10,185 bases of DNA, from positions 1 through 10,185 of the forward strand of contig JAHEOI010000004.1 of assembly GCA_018610125.1 (NCBI GenBank). Reading direction: 5' to 3'. A program made the translations under genes and the position numbers. The notes under the pieces were generated by a model. That model made no database searches. It was not told the origin of the DNA and saw only the letters and a list, made by a program, of their open reading frames with translations. Position 1 is the stretch's first letter. Every line of letters starts with the position of its first letter. The stretch is from Verrucomicrobiota bacterium. Its GTDB lineage: Bacteria; Verrucomicrobiota; Verrucomicrobiia; Limisphaerales; JAHEOI01. This document shows, piece after piece, positions 1 to 5,517 of this stretch.

Positions 1-2
1 AG

Positions 3-221
3 CTGTTCCATACGGTCATCGACGCCCGGATCAAGACCGAACGGTGGCGTCGGCGATACAATGAGCGGCGTCCGCATAGCTCGTTGGGCTATTTGACGCC
101 GGCGGAGTTCCGCGACGGCGTGCGGATCCCGTTGTTGGAGCGGGGACAGCCCTCAACCCATCAGAGGGGCAAGGATCGCAACCGGAAGAACGGTCTCTAC
201 TTTCGGGTGGTACAGTCTTAG
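3..221 (+). CDS. IS3-family transposase (OrfB, integrase catalytic domain), C-terminal fragment
   Basis: The frame is open from the window edge to TAG at 219-221 and gives the last 72 residues of a DDE transposase. The segment W-R-R-R-Y-N-E-R-R-P-H-S-S-L-G-Y-L-T-P-A-E-F, which begins about 20 residues into the visible part, is the typical end of the IS3-family rve integrase domain that performs strand transfer of the element. The Arg-rich stretch just before it (ARIKTERWRRR) is the helix that normally follows the catalytic Glu; the DDE residues themselves lie upstream of the window. A basic tail of about 30 residues (ending KNGLYFRVVQS) follows. The family call is firm. Whether the element is intact, and where its right terminal repeat lies, cannot be seen. 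Confidence 0.85.
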   Translation: MFHTVIDARIKTERWRRRYNERRPHSSLGYLTPAEFRDGVRIPLLERGQPSTHQRGKDRNRKNGLYFRVVQS

Positions 222-538
222 GGGTGCAGGCCCCGACCGCGCAGTTGACGCGAGCCTACGAGGCCGACAAGCGGATTGCAGCGTCCGAACGGGACAGACA
301 TCAGCATGTAGCGAGCCCAATGGGGCTCACCGAGACTGCGAATGGAGGCAAGGTAGGGGACTCGCCCTCAACCGTCCTATGGCAGTTGACAAAGTGGGCC
401 TTCTCATGGAGGTAACTCCAAAGTGCCTGACGCCAAGGCTCTGGCTGTCATCCATGTCGGCACATACTGGGCTCGTCATTGACCATAAACGTCAATCGCC
501 GCCAGGGATCCGCAATTTCAGGCGTGTTACCCGTCATA
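222..538. other. Intergenic stretch without a convincing gene
   Basis: This lies between the transposase stop and the hairpin at the end of the ABC operon. Short open frames exist but lack a ribosome binding site plus a recognisable protein. The right end of the IS element should be here, but I cannot identify a terminal repeat or target duplication without the left end. Small dyads include TGGAG-GTAA-CTCCA at 407-420 and ATTGAC-N7-GTCAAT at 478-496, described separately. Confidence 0.5.
478..496. repeat. Inverted repeat ATTGAC-N7-GTCAAT
   Basis: Perfect 6-bp arms (478-483 and 491-496) are separated by CATAAAC. The spacing and symmetry would suit a dimeric repressor site, but no promoter or gene start is adjacent, so it may be chance or a remnant of the element to the left. 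It contains the same TTGAC/GTCAA core that recurs in the divergent control region at 4409-4496. Confidence 0.3.
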
Positions 539-575
539 GGCTGAGGGGGAAGGCAGAACACCTTCCCCCTCAGCC
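539..575 (-). terminator. Perfect 15-bp hairpin ending the ABC importer operon
   Basis: GGCTGAGGGGGAAGG (539-553) is perfectly complementary to CCTTCCCCCTCAGCC (561-575) across a 7-base loop. It begins 31 bases past the TGA of the binding-protein gene on the minus strand, where a transcription terminator or mRNA-stabilising 3' end is expected. It is unusual in having no clear run of U after the stem on the minus strand; on the plus strand it is followed by a loosely T-rich stretch. It may therefore be an RNA stability element or a weakly bidirectional terminator. Confidence 0.65.
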
Positions 576-606
576 CGTCATCCGTTTCGTTGTTGCGCGA
601 TCTCAC

Positions 607-1620
607 TCAGCTAGAGAGATCCACAGCATCGCAGTCTTCGAGGAAGCTTCTTGCAGCTTCTTCCGGAGATTTGTCCTCGACGGCAACTTGAGCGTTCAGA
701 TTCCGCCACACTGTTTGGCTTTCATTGCGCAACTCGATGGACCAATCCTCGCCAATGCCGCCGGGGAAGCAAGATATCATGTTGTTGATGGCCGTTGCCA
801 CGCCGGGAGCTTCGGCAATCAGCTCTGAACTTGCATAGGCATATTGATCAAACGGTGGGAAGGCCCTGCTAGTATCGGCCATTGTGGTGAAGTTGTTTTC
901 TGCGATGGCCGGATCGGTGGCAAAGACCATGCCGACGGGAAATTCATTGTTCGCCAAAGCTTGCAGCGACTTACCGACCGAGGCCTTGGTGAGGGCATCG
1001 TCGGAGATCTCAAACTCGTAGACCCGCTGCAACAGCTTAAGGCCGTCGTCGCGCTCAGCAAATTCGAGGTCGATAATGGCGGGAATGCTCCCGTCATTGG
1101 CATTGTAGAGCGCAGCGAGTTCGGGCATCGTGTCAACGGGCAGTTCCACTTCATCCGGGACGGTATTGACGGAATCGAAGTCTCCTGGGTTCTGGGCGAA
1201 GTTGGCTGTAGCGGCCATGGCGAAGGTGTTGTGCCCTTCGGACCTGTCAAGCGTGACGAAGCCATTAGCGAGATCCACCTGAGCCATTTTTTGATAGACG
1301 AAGTCAGGCGATAGGCCAGGCTTGAGCTCCAGTCCCAGATGAGTTCCGAAGGTCGTGCCGGTGTAGTCCATGGCGAGGTTGCCATCGCCTGATTCCATCG
1401 CGTCACGCAGTGCCGTTGAAGAGAGCCCATCCGTAACGCTCACGTTGCTAAATCCAGCGGCTTGGAGGGCCAACTTTTGGAGCTGGCCCATGATGAACTC
1501 CTCGGTGAAGTTCTTGGCCACGACATTAATGTCCACATCGTCCTGTTGAGCTTGGAGTGACGTGCTTCCCAGCACGAAAAGCAGAGCGAGAGCGACTACA
1601 CCAACACACACACGTTTCAT
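607..1620 (-). CDS. Glycine betaine/choline-type ABC transporter periplasmic substrate-binding protein (OpuBC/OpuCC/OsmF family)
   Basis: A 337-residue exported solute-binding protein that should deliver a quaternary ammonium or similar zwitterion to the membrane complex encoded upstream. Residues 1-24 form a Sec signal peptide (MKRVC, hydrophobic core, SLQA before QQDD) with no lipobox cysteine, so a soluble periplasmic form is expected. The mature N-terminus has the family signature V-V-A-K-N-F-T-E-E (33-41), then M-D-Y-T-G-T (84-89), as in OpuC-type binding proteins. Cys284 and Cys330 could form a disulfide. I chose ATG 1620 because AAGGAGG (1631-1637) lies 10 bases upstream; an in-frame GTG at 1704 has its Shine-Dalgarno directly abutting the start, and beginning there would bury the signal peptide. 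It is last in the operon, 101 bases after the second permease. The exact ligand is not established. Confidence 0.9.
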   Translation of the reverse strand: MKRVCVGVVALALLFVLGSTSLQAQQDDVDINVVAKNFTEEFIMGQLQKLALQAAGFSNVSVTDGLSSTALRDAMESGDGNLAMDYTGTTFGTHLGLELKPGLSPDFVYQKMAQVDLANGFVTLDRSEGHNTFAMAATANFAQNPGDFDSVNTVPDEVELPVDTMPELAALYNANDGSIPAIIDLEFAERDDGLKLLQRVYEFEISDDALTKASVGKSLQALANNEFPVGMVFATDPAIAENNFTTMADTSRAFPPFDQYAYASSELIAEAPGVATAINNMISCFPGGIGEDWSIELRNESQTVWRNLNAQVAVEDKSPEEAARSFLEDCDAVDLSS

Positions 1621-1653
1621 GGTCACTGTACCTCCTTGTCTGATTGTGCTTGT

Positions 1654-1669
1654 GAGGCTTTGTTGCCTC
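1654..1669 (-). repeat. Small hairpin in the permease to binding-protein gap
   Basis: GAGGC and GCCTC (1654-1658, 1665-1669) flank a 6-base loop inside the only sizeable gap (1621-1721) of the importer operon. Intercistronic hairpins often protect the downstream message from decay, which would let the binding protein be made in excess over the membrane parts. The stem is short, so this is suggestive only. Confidence 0.35.
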
Positions 1670-1721
1670 GATGGGCTCGCTGCTGCACTGATTACTGGAA
1701 TCACCTCCCTTTGACTATCGG

Positions 1722-2468
1722 CTATGACTGCGCGACGAGGAGTCCCTTTGGCGTGAGCCAGGACTCTACACCTCCAATTAAACGATCCACGATCACGGCC
1801 AAAGCGGCTGCCGCCGCTCCCCCTTGCAACGTGACCAGATAGGTTGACGTGGCCATCCCGGACAATATCGGTTCACCAAGCCCCCCAGCACCATTGAGAA
1901 CGCCTAGCGTGGCGGCTCCGACGTTGAGCGTTGTGGATGTACGGATCCCGGCGACAATCACACTGATCGCAATGGGGATTTGAACTTGTCGGATAATCTG
2001 GCCTTGGGTCATTCCCATCCCTCGACCGGCTTCAATGAGAGCGGGATCGACGTTGCTCATCCCGGCAAACGCGTTGCGAATAATCGGCATTAAGCCATAG
2101 ATGATGAGTGCCACGACGACAGGCCAATACCCCGTGCTATTCAAGCTTAATAGGGCGAAGATGGGGGACATTATGGCGATGACGGCCAAGCTCGGAACGC
2201 TTTGGCCCACCCCCGCAAACCCGAGCACCGGAGGCGATAATGCCCGAAACTGGGGAAGGGCAATCAGGATGCCGAGCGGCACCCCGATCGCGATCGCAAT
2301 CGCCTCAGCAACAACGACCATCTGAATGTGCTCGATCGTGAGATCGTAGATCTCTTCCCATGCGAGTGGGTTCATGAGGCCTTGGGCTTCGGTGACGAAA
2401 CTCGTTACCCAGACGAGCACACCGAGCAAAAGGCCGAGAAGAACGACAAAGGCGATGTATCGCCTCAT
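1722..2468 (-). CDS. Osmoprotectant/betaine-type ABC transporter permease, second subunit
   Basis: A 248-residue polytopic inner-membrane protein of the binding-protein-dependent permease (MetI-like/OpuCB) family. The ATPase-coupling EAA loop reads EAGRGMGMTQGQIIRQVQIP at residues 146-165, preceded by the typical Y-G-L-M-P-I-I-R-N. Hydrophobic segments run from residue 5-24 (an N-terminal helix the sister permease lacks), about 50-72, 85-108, 115-130, 167-190 and near the end. Its ATG overlaps the ATPase stop by four bases (ATGA), indicating translational coupling; a GGAGA lies about 10 bases upstream. It pairs with the first permease to form the channel that passes substrate from the periplasmic protein. 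The family is certain and the substrate is inferred from it. Confidence 0.9.
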   Translation of the reverse strand: MRRYIAFVVLLGLLLGVLVWVTSFVTEAQGLMNPLAWEEIYDLTIEHIQMVVVAEAIAIAIGVPLGILIALPQFRALSPPVLGFAGVGQSVPSLAVIAIMSPIFALLSLNSTGYWPVVVALIIYGLMPIIRNAFAGMSNVDPALIEAGRGMGMTQGQIIRQVQIPIAISVIVAGIRTSTTLNVGAATLGVLNGAGGLGEPILSGMATSTYLVTLQGGAAAAALAVIVDRLIGGVESWLTPKGLLVAQS

Positions 2469-3643
2469 AGCTCTTCGGTCTCCAACGTGTCGTCGTCAGT
2501 CGGCTCCGCCGCTTCTTCGCCCGTGTAACTTTGCGCCATCACGCGTCGGATGGAGTTGAACGTCAACAAACCTAGTAGGCGGTTCTGCTCATCGGTAATA
2601 GCCAGGTTACCGATGGCATTGCTCAGGACGGTGGCCATGGCCTGATTCATGGACATGTCAGGCCCGGCGGTCGCGGCAGACTTTATGATCACATCGCGAA
2701 CGTGGCCGTCCTCGGGCTGTCCATCCAAATCGTGGCGATCCACCCAACCTCGGAAGTGGTCCCCCTCAACGACAAGCATGTACCGGCGAAGGCGACCCGT
2801 TTGCTGGTCTTCACGTTCGAATTTCTCTCGAGCCACTTGGAAGCTGTCATTGGCATCAACGGTTGGGGGGGTCGGATTCATGACCTCCTCCACCCGAAGG
2901 AGACGCAACTCCTTGAGCGCTCGATCGGCCCCCACAAAGTCCCGGACAAAGTCGTTGGCGGGATTCGCGAGGAGCTCAGGCGGGGTTGAATATTGGATGA
3001 GCTCACCCTCGCTCATCAGAGCAATGCGATCCCCCATTTTGAGTGCTTCATCGATGTCATGCGTCACGAAAATGATCGTTTTCTGGATTTCATCTTGAAT
3101 CCTGAGGAACTCATCCTGCAGTTTCTCTCGGGTGATCGGGTCAATGGCGCCAAAGGGCTCGTCCATGAGGAGGTTCGGAGGATCGGCCCCTAAACAGCGT
3201 GCAACGCCGATTCTCTGTTGTTGACCGCCCGAGAGTTCGCTTGGATGGCGATCTAAGTAGGTATCCGGATCCATGCCTACCATGTCGAGCAGTTCCCGTG
3301 CGCGCTTCAACCGTTCCTGCTTGGACCAACCGAGCAATTTCGGGACCACTTCGATGTTCTCGCGGACTGTCATATGCGGGAAGAGGCCGACCTGTTGAAT
3401 GGCGTATCCGATGTTTCGTCGGAGATCTTGCGGGTTAAATGTTTGGATATCCTGGCCATTGACGTAGATCTTTCCGGATGTTATCGGGATCAGACGGTTG
3501 ATCATCTTCATCGAGGTGGTTTTCCCGCAGCCGGACGGTCCGATCAACACGCAGATTTCTCCCCTGGGAACCTTCAAGGAAAGATCCTTCACAGCCTCCG
3601 TCCCATCCGGAAAGACTTTGATGACGTTCTCGAGCTCGATCAT
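2465..3643 (-). CDS. Glycine betaine/proline-type ABC transporter ATP-binding protein with tandem CBS domains and acidic tail
   Basis: A 392-residue cytoplasmic ATPase that powers the importer. Visible motifs are Walker A GPSGCGKTT (35-43), Q-loop Gln83/84, signature LSGGQQQR (137-144), Walker B LLMDEP with Asp161 and Glu162, and switch His195. After the nucleotide-binding domain (about 1-240) come two CBS modules (about 252-310 and 315-370), as in ProV/OpuAA/OpuCA. The last 17 residues (EEAAEPTDDDTLETEEL) contain nine acids and no base. In Lactococcus OpuA, a CBS pair with an anionic tail senses ionic strength at the membrane, so a similar gate is plausible here. The ATG overlaps the upstream permease stop by four bases, and its own stop overlaps the next start likewise. 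An AAGGAAA lies about 8 bases before the start. Confidence 0.93.
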   Translation of the reverse strand: MIELENVIKVFPDGTEAVKDLSLKVPRGEICVLIGPSGCGKTTSMKMINRLIPITSGKIYVNGQDIQTFNPQDLRRNIGYAIQQVGLFPHMTVRENIEVVPKLLGWSKQERLKRARELLDMVGMDPDTYLDRHPSELSGGQQQRIGVARCLGADPPNLLMDEPFGAIDPITREKLQDEFLRIQDEIQKTIIFVTHDIDEALKMGDRIALMSEGELIQYSTPPELLANPANDFVRDFVGADRALKELRLLRVEEVMNPTPPTVDANDSFQVAREKFEREDQQTGRLRRYMLVVEGDHFRGWVDRHDLDGQPEDGHVRDVIIKSAATAGPDMSMNQAMATVLSNAIGNLAITDEQNRLLGLLTFNSIRRVMAQSYTGEEAAEPTDDDTLETEEL

Positions 3644-4323
3644 TCCGTGTTTCCTTCTCTTCCCTTGCGAATGCCTTGCGGCGTGACGAATCGTTCCAGC
3701 TGGCTGAGTAGGAAATCCGCGACAAGGGCAAAAAGGGAAGCACCCACGGCTCCAACGATGATTAGGTCAACTCTGTAATCACGTAGTCCGCTCCAGATCG
3801 GCTCACCGAATCCGCCGGCTCCAACGAAGACGGCAATGGTGGCGATCCCGATCAACAGCACGACCGTATTCCGGACGCCGGCCATGATGACAGGCACGGC
3901 CAGCGGGAGCTTGACCTTGAATAGGATTTGTGACTCATTCATGCCCATCCCACGACCGGCTTCGATCATCGCCGGATCGACGTCACGGATGGCGATGTAG
4001 GTGTTTCGGATGATGGGCAACTGTCCGTAGAGGACGAGTGCAATTGCAGCCGGCAATCGGCCGATGATTGGGAGATTCAGCGCATTAAGCAGCGGGACCA
4101 TCAACCCGAACAGCGCGAGACTTGGGATCGTAAGTGTGATGCTAGCGAGGTAGAGGATGGAGTCGGCAAGCTGCTCTCGGCCCCTTCCGGTAAGATAAAT
4201 GCCAATGAGCACCCCAAGCACGATCGCAATCGCCGTGGAAAAGCCAATGATATCGACAAATTCAACTGTCCATTCGAGGATTCGGTCCCAGTTATCCTTG
4301 GCGAACTGCCAAGCGTCCAACAT
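3640..4323 (-). CDS. Osmoprotectant/betaine-type ABC transporter permease, first subunit
   Basis: A 227-residue inner-membrane permease of the OpuCB/OpuCD (YehW/YehY-like) family and first gene of the importer operon. The EAA coupling motif EAGRGMGMNESQILFKVKLP is at residues 121-140, after Y-G-Q-L-P-I-I-R-N (99-107). About five to six membrane segments are visible (roughly 23-45, 55-80, 90-110, 140-175 and 190-215). I chose ATG 4323 because GGAGGAGG (4332-4339) lies 8 bases upstream; an in-frame TTG at 4341 would place that ribosome site inside the gene. The stop overlaps the ATPase start. It is transcribed from the strong promoter at 4385-4413 and is divergent from the amidotransferase gene. 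Confidence 0.9.
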   Translation of the reverse strand: MLDAWQFAKDNWDRILEWTVEFVDIIGFSTAIAIVLGVLIGIYLTGRGREQLADSILYLASITLTIPSLALFGLMVPLLNALNLPIIGRLPAAIALVLYGQLPIIRNTYIAIRDVDPAMIEAGRGMGMNESQILFKVKLPLAVPVIMAGVRNTVVLLIGIATIAVFVGAGGFGEPIWSGLRDYRVDLIIVGAVGASLFALVADFLLSQLERFVTPQGIRKGREGNTE

Positions 4324-4331
4324 GGCAGCGG

Positions 4332-4339
4332 CCTCCTCC
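4332..4339 (-). promoter_or_regulatory. Ribosome binding site deciding the first permease start
   Basis: On the minus strand GGAGGAGG sits 8 bases before ATG 4323. It is close to a full anti-Shine-Dalgarno match and rules out the upstream TTG at 4341 as the start. Confidence 0.8.
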
Positions 4340-4384
4340 AAGATGTCGCTGAAGCAAAATTTTCAACTCATGCTTTTGGTAATT

Positions 4385-4413
4385 AGTATATTCATCGGAC
4401 CCTATTTCGTCAA
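4385..4413 (-). promoter_or_regulatory. Strong sigma70-type promoter for the ABC importer operon
   Basis: Read on the minus strand, the -35 box TTGACG (4408-4413) and -10 box TATACT (4385-4390) are separated by exactly 17 bases; each is a 5/6 match to consensus. Initiation near 4378 would give a leader of about 55 bases before ATG 4323. The -35 box lies inside the 16-bp palindrome at 4409-4424, so a protein bound there should block or modulate this promoter. Confidence 0.75.
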
Positions 4414-4424
4414 GGGCCCTTGAC
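4409..4424. promoter_or_regulatory. 16-bp perfect palindrome over the importer -35 box (candidate operator)
   Basis: GTCAAGGGCCCTTGAC is its own reverse complement. It covers nearly all of the minus-strand -35 hexamer (4408-4413), a classic repressor position. Its arms share the TTGAC core seen again at 4430, 4438 and 4492. No regulator gene is visible in the window. Confidence 0.6.
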
Positions 4425-4437
4425 CACCTTTGACACC

Positions 4438-4466
4438 TTGACCTGAGGTCACTTTGCTGATAAAAG
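4438..4466 (+). promoter_or_regulatory. Candidate sigma70 promoter for the amidotransferase gene
   Basis: TTGACC (4438-4443) and TAAAAG (4461-4466) are 17 bases apart on the plus strand, about 48 bases before ATG 4515. The -35 is good (5/6) and the -10 only fair (4/6). The dyad TGACCT-G-AGGTCA covers the -35 and the start of the spacer, so an activator or repressor there would act on this promoter. Confidence 0.45.
4439..4451. promoter_or_regulatory. Operator-like dyad TGACCT-G-AGGTCA, site 1
   Basis: Perfect 6-bp arms around one central base, overlapping the candidate plus-strand promoter. The larger unit CTTGAC-CT-GAGGTCAC (4437-4452) recurs in looser form at 4491-4509, which argues for a real binding site. 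The regulator family cannot be named from this alone. Confidence 0.55.
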
Positions 4467-4490
4467 GACCAGTGATGTTCGATAAGGAAA

Positions 4491-4509
4491 CTTGACGGTG
4501 AGAGGTCAC
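4491..4509. promoter_or_regulatory. Operator-like element, site 2, over the amidotransferase ribosome binding site
   Basis: CTTGAC-GGTGA-GAGGTCAC repeats the two blocks of site 1 with a 5-base rather than 2-base centre; GAGGTCAC is identical at 4445-4452 and 4502-4509. The segment 4498-4509 is also a dyad GTGA-GAGG-TCAC. The GAGAGGT at 4500-4506 is the only visible Shine-Dalgarno for ATG 4515 (8-base spacing), so protein or RNA structure here could control translation. Confidence 0.45.
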
Positions 4510-4514
4510 AATCT

Positions 4515-5228
4515 ATGAGTAATTTGTCGATATTTGTAGATATATCTACTCCAGAAGAGTACACTCAGCATGCTTGTGAAGAGCACGGCAGTTTTTCAAT
4601 TAAACGTCGTGTCGAAATGCTCACTGGCCTTCCATGTCTTATTCTGCATTATACGCAAGCGACACTCGGTGAGCTGAATCGATTACAACCACAAGCGATT
4701 CTGATGAGTGGCTTCCGCACGGACTTCGAGTTGTTTGATCAAAACTCCTTCTACCCACTAGCCGAAATGGTGTATCACACCAATATTCCGCTGCTGGGGA
4801 TCTGCGGAAGCCATCAGTTTTTGGGCTATGTCTTCCAAGAGGGCGGAATAGGCAATCTCAAGACCGAGCCCATCCGTGCGCTCAAAGACGGAGAACCCGA
4901 CCTTTCAACGCCTTATCCGCAAGGCTATTACACGCAGCGGGGATATTATCCCGTACAGATCGTCGAATCGGACCCACTCTTCCACGGCTTGCCCGAAACG
5001 ATCATAGTTGGGCAAGAGCATTACGCTGAACTGAAGCGTATTCCTCCTGAATTCCGATTGCTGGCCACGTCGACGGAGTCACGCATTCAGGGGATCGGCC
5101 ATCGCTCACGCCTGCTATACGGCGTGCAGTTCCATCCTGAGCGTTACACGGACCGCTATCCGGCGGGCCGTGTCATTCTGAACAACTTTTTCCAATTGGC
5201 CGGCATTTCCCCCAAAGACGATCGATAG
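4515..5228 (+). CDS. Class I glutamine amidotransferase-like protein (GATase1)
   Basis: A 237-residue single-domain protein with the class I glutamine amidotransferase fold. The nucleophile elbow is G-I-C-G-S-H-Q (95-101) with Cys97, and the catalytic dyad partners are His207 and Glu209 in Q-F-H-P-E. The usual elbow is G-x-C-x-G-x-Q, so Ser99 replacing the second glycine is atypical, though still a small residue. There is no synthetase partner domain or gene next to it, so it may be a stand-alone hydrolase or transferase acting on a gamma-glutamyl or amide compound rather than a channelled ammonia donor. ATG 4515 is supported by a moderate GAGAGGT. It is divergent from the importer operon and upstream of the methyltransferase gene on the same strand, suggesting a shared pathway. 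The substrate is unknown. Confidence 0.85.
   Translation: MSNLSIFVDISTPEEYTQHACEEHGSFSIKRRVEMLTGLPCLILHYTQATLGELNRLQPQAILMSGFRTDFELFDQNSFYPLAEMVYHTNIPLLGICGSHQFLGYVFQEGGIGNLKTEPIRALKDGEPDLSTPYPQGYYTQRGYYPVQIVESDPLFHGLPETIIVGQEHYAELKRIPPEFRLLATSTESRIQGIGHRSRLLYGVQFHPERYTDRYPAGRVILNNFFQLAGISPKDDR
4536..4549. repeat. 14-bp perfect palindrome inside the amidotransferase 5' coding region
   Basis: GTAGATATATCTAC is its own reverse complement and covers codons 8-12. It lies about 75 bases after the candidate -10 box, where a roadblock or looping operator could act together with the upstream sites. It may also be chance in an A+T-rich start region. Confidence 0.35.
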
Positions 5229-5385
5229 GTATCCCTTTCCGCACTGGAAGACTCGACCGAGTCCCCCCCCATCCCGGGCAACTCCACATCACTCGTTGGG
5301 AAACGGTTAAGTCGAGCTATCGCGCCGAAGGTCATCGGATGGACCGGCGACTTGACTGATCGCCCGCCTGAAAGTAAAATTGCAC

Positions 5386-5402
5386 GCTCACTTTGTGTGA
5401 AC
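5386..5402. promoter_or_regulatory. Operator-like dyad upstream of the methyltransferase gene
   Basis: GCTCAC and GTGAAC are complementary at five of six positions around TTTGT. It lies 116 bases before the methyltransferase start, next to A+T-rich sequence (TTGCAC at 5380-5385, TATACA at 5408-5413) that could hold a promoter although no pair has ideal spacing. Confidence 0.3.
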
Positions 5403-5431
5403 GTGAATATACAGGAGAGCATCAGAAGTAC

Positions 5432-5474
5432 GGAAGGAGGCCCAGCATTGTCGACGCAACGTGGCCCGGAGTGA
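5432..5474 (+). other. Shine-Dalgarno followed by possible 8-residue leader peptide
   Basis: GGAAGGAGG (5432-5440) is followed after 7 bases by TTG 5448, which opens an 8-codon frame ending at TGA 5472-5474. The site is as strong as that of any gene here, yet no full gene follows. It could be a leader peptide or simply purine-rich sequence. Confidence 0.2.
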
Positions 5475-5476
5475 AG

Positions 5477-5500
5477 GAATGGAATCCGACCATCCCATTC
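5477..5500 (+). repeat. Hairpin just upstream of the methyltransferase ribosome binding site
   Basis: GAATGG (5477-5482) pairs with CCATTC (5495-5500) around a 12-base loop and ends four bases before AAGGAGG. It could affect ribosome access; the stem is short. Confidence 0.25.
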
Positions 5501-5517
5501 TCTGAAGGAGGCTCACA

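Larger units (their letters stand above)
5229..5517 (+). other. 289-base gap between amidotransferase and methyltransferase genes, possible leader region
   Basis: No conventional gene fits here. The stretch holds a dyad GACTCG-AC-CGAGTC (5250-5263) running into eight C residues, an operator-like GCTCAC-TTTGT-GTGAAC (5386-5402), a strong GGAAGGAGG (5432-5440) that precedes no obvious gene, and a hairpin GAATGG-N12-CCATTC (5477-5500) four bases before the real Shine-Dalgarno. It does not match any riboswitch consensus that I recognise. Confidence 0.45.

Noticed and set aside
224..828. Short plus-strand open frames after the transposase
   Set aside because: No ribosome binding site with proper spacing, no recognisable motif, and the second one runs through the terminator hairpin into the opposite-strand binding-protein gene.
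819..1430. Long open frames overlapping the binding-protein gene in other frames
   Set aside because: Low-complexity, Ser/Pro/Thr-rich translations with no motif, contradicted by the clear family signature of the real frame.
607..1704. Longer binding-protein form starting at GTG 1704
   Set aside because: The purine-rich site directly abuts that GTG, and the extra 28 residues would precede a clear signal peptide whose own ATG at 1620 has a well-spaced AAGGAGG.
4324..4341. TTG 4341 as start of the first permease
   Set aside because: It would swallow the GGAGGAGG site that perfectly serves ATG 4323.
5250..5270. Intrinsic terminator after the amidotransferase gene
   Set aside because: GACTCG-AC-CGAGTC has only a two-base centre and is followed by C residues, not U, so it cannot form a standard terminator.
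5411..5517. Glycine or tetrahydrofolate riboswitch before the methyltransferase gene
   Set aside because: GGAGAGC at 5414 recalls the start of a glycine aptamer, but the remaining conserved blocks of either class are absent by eye. A covariance-model search would be decisive.
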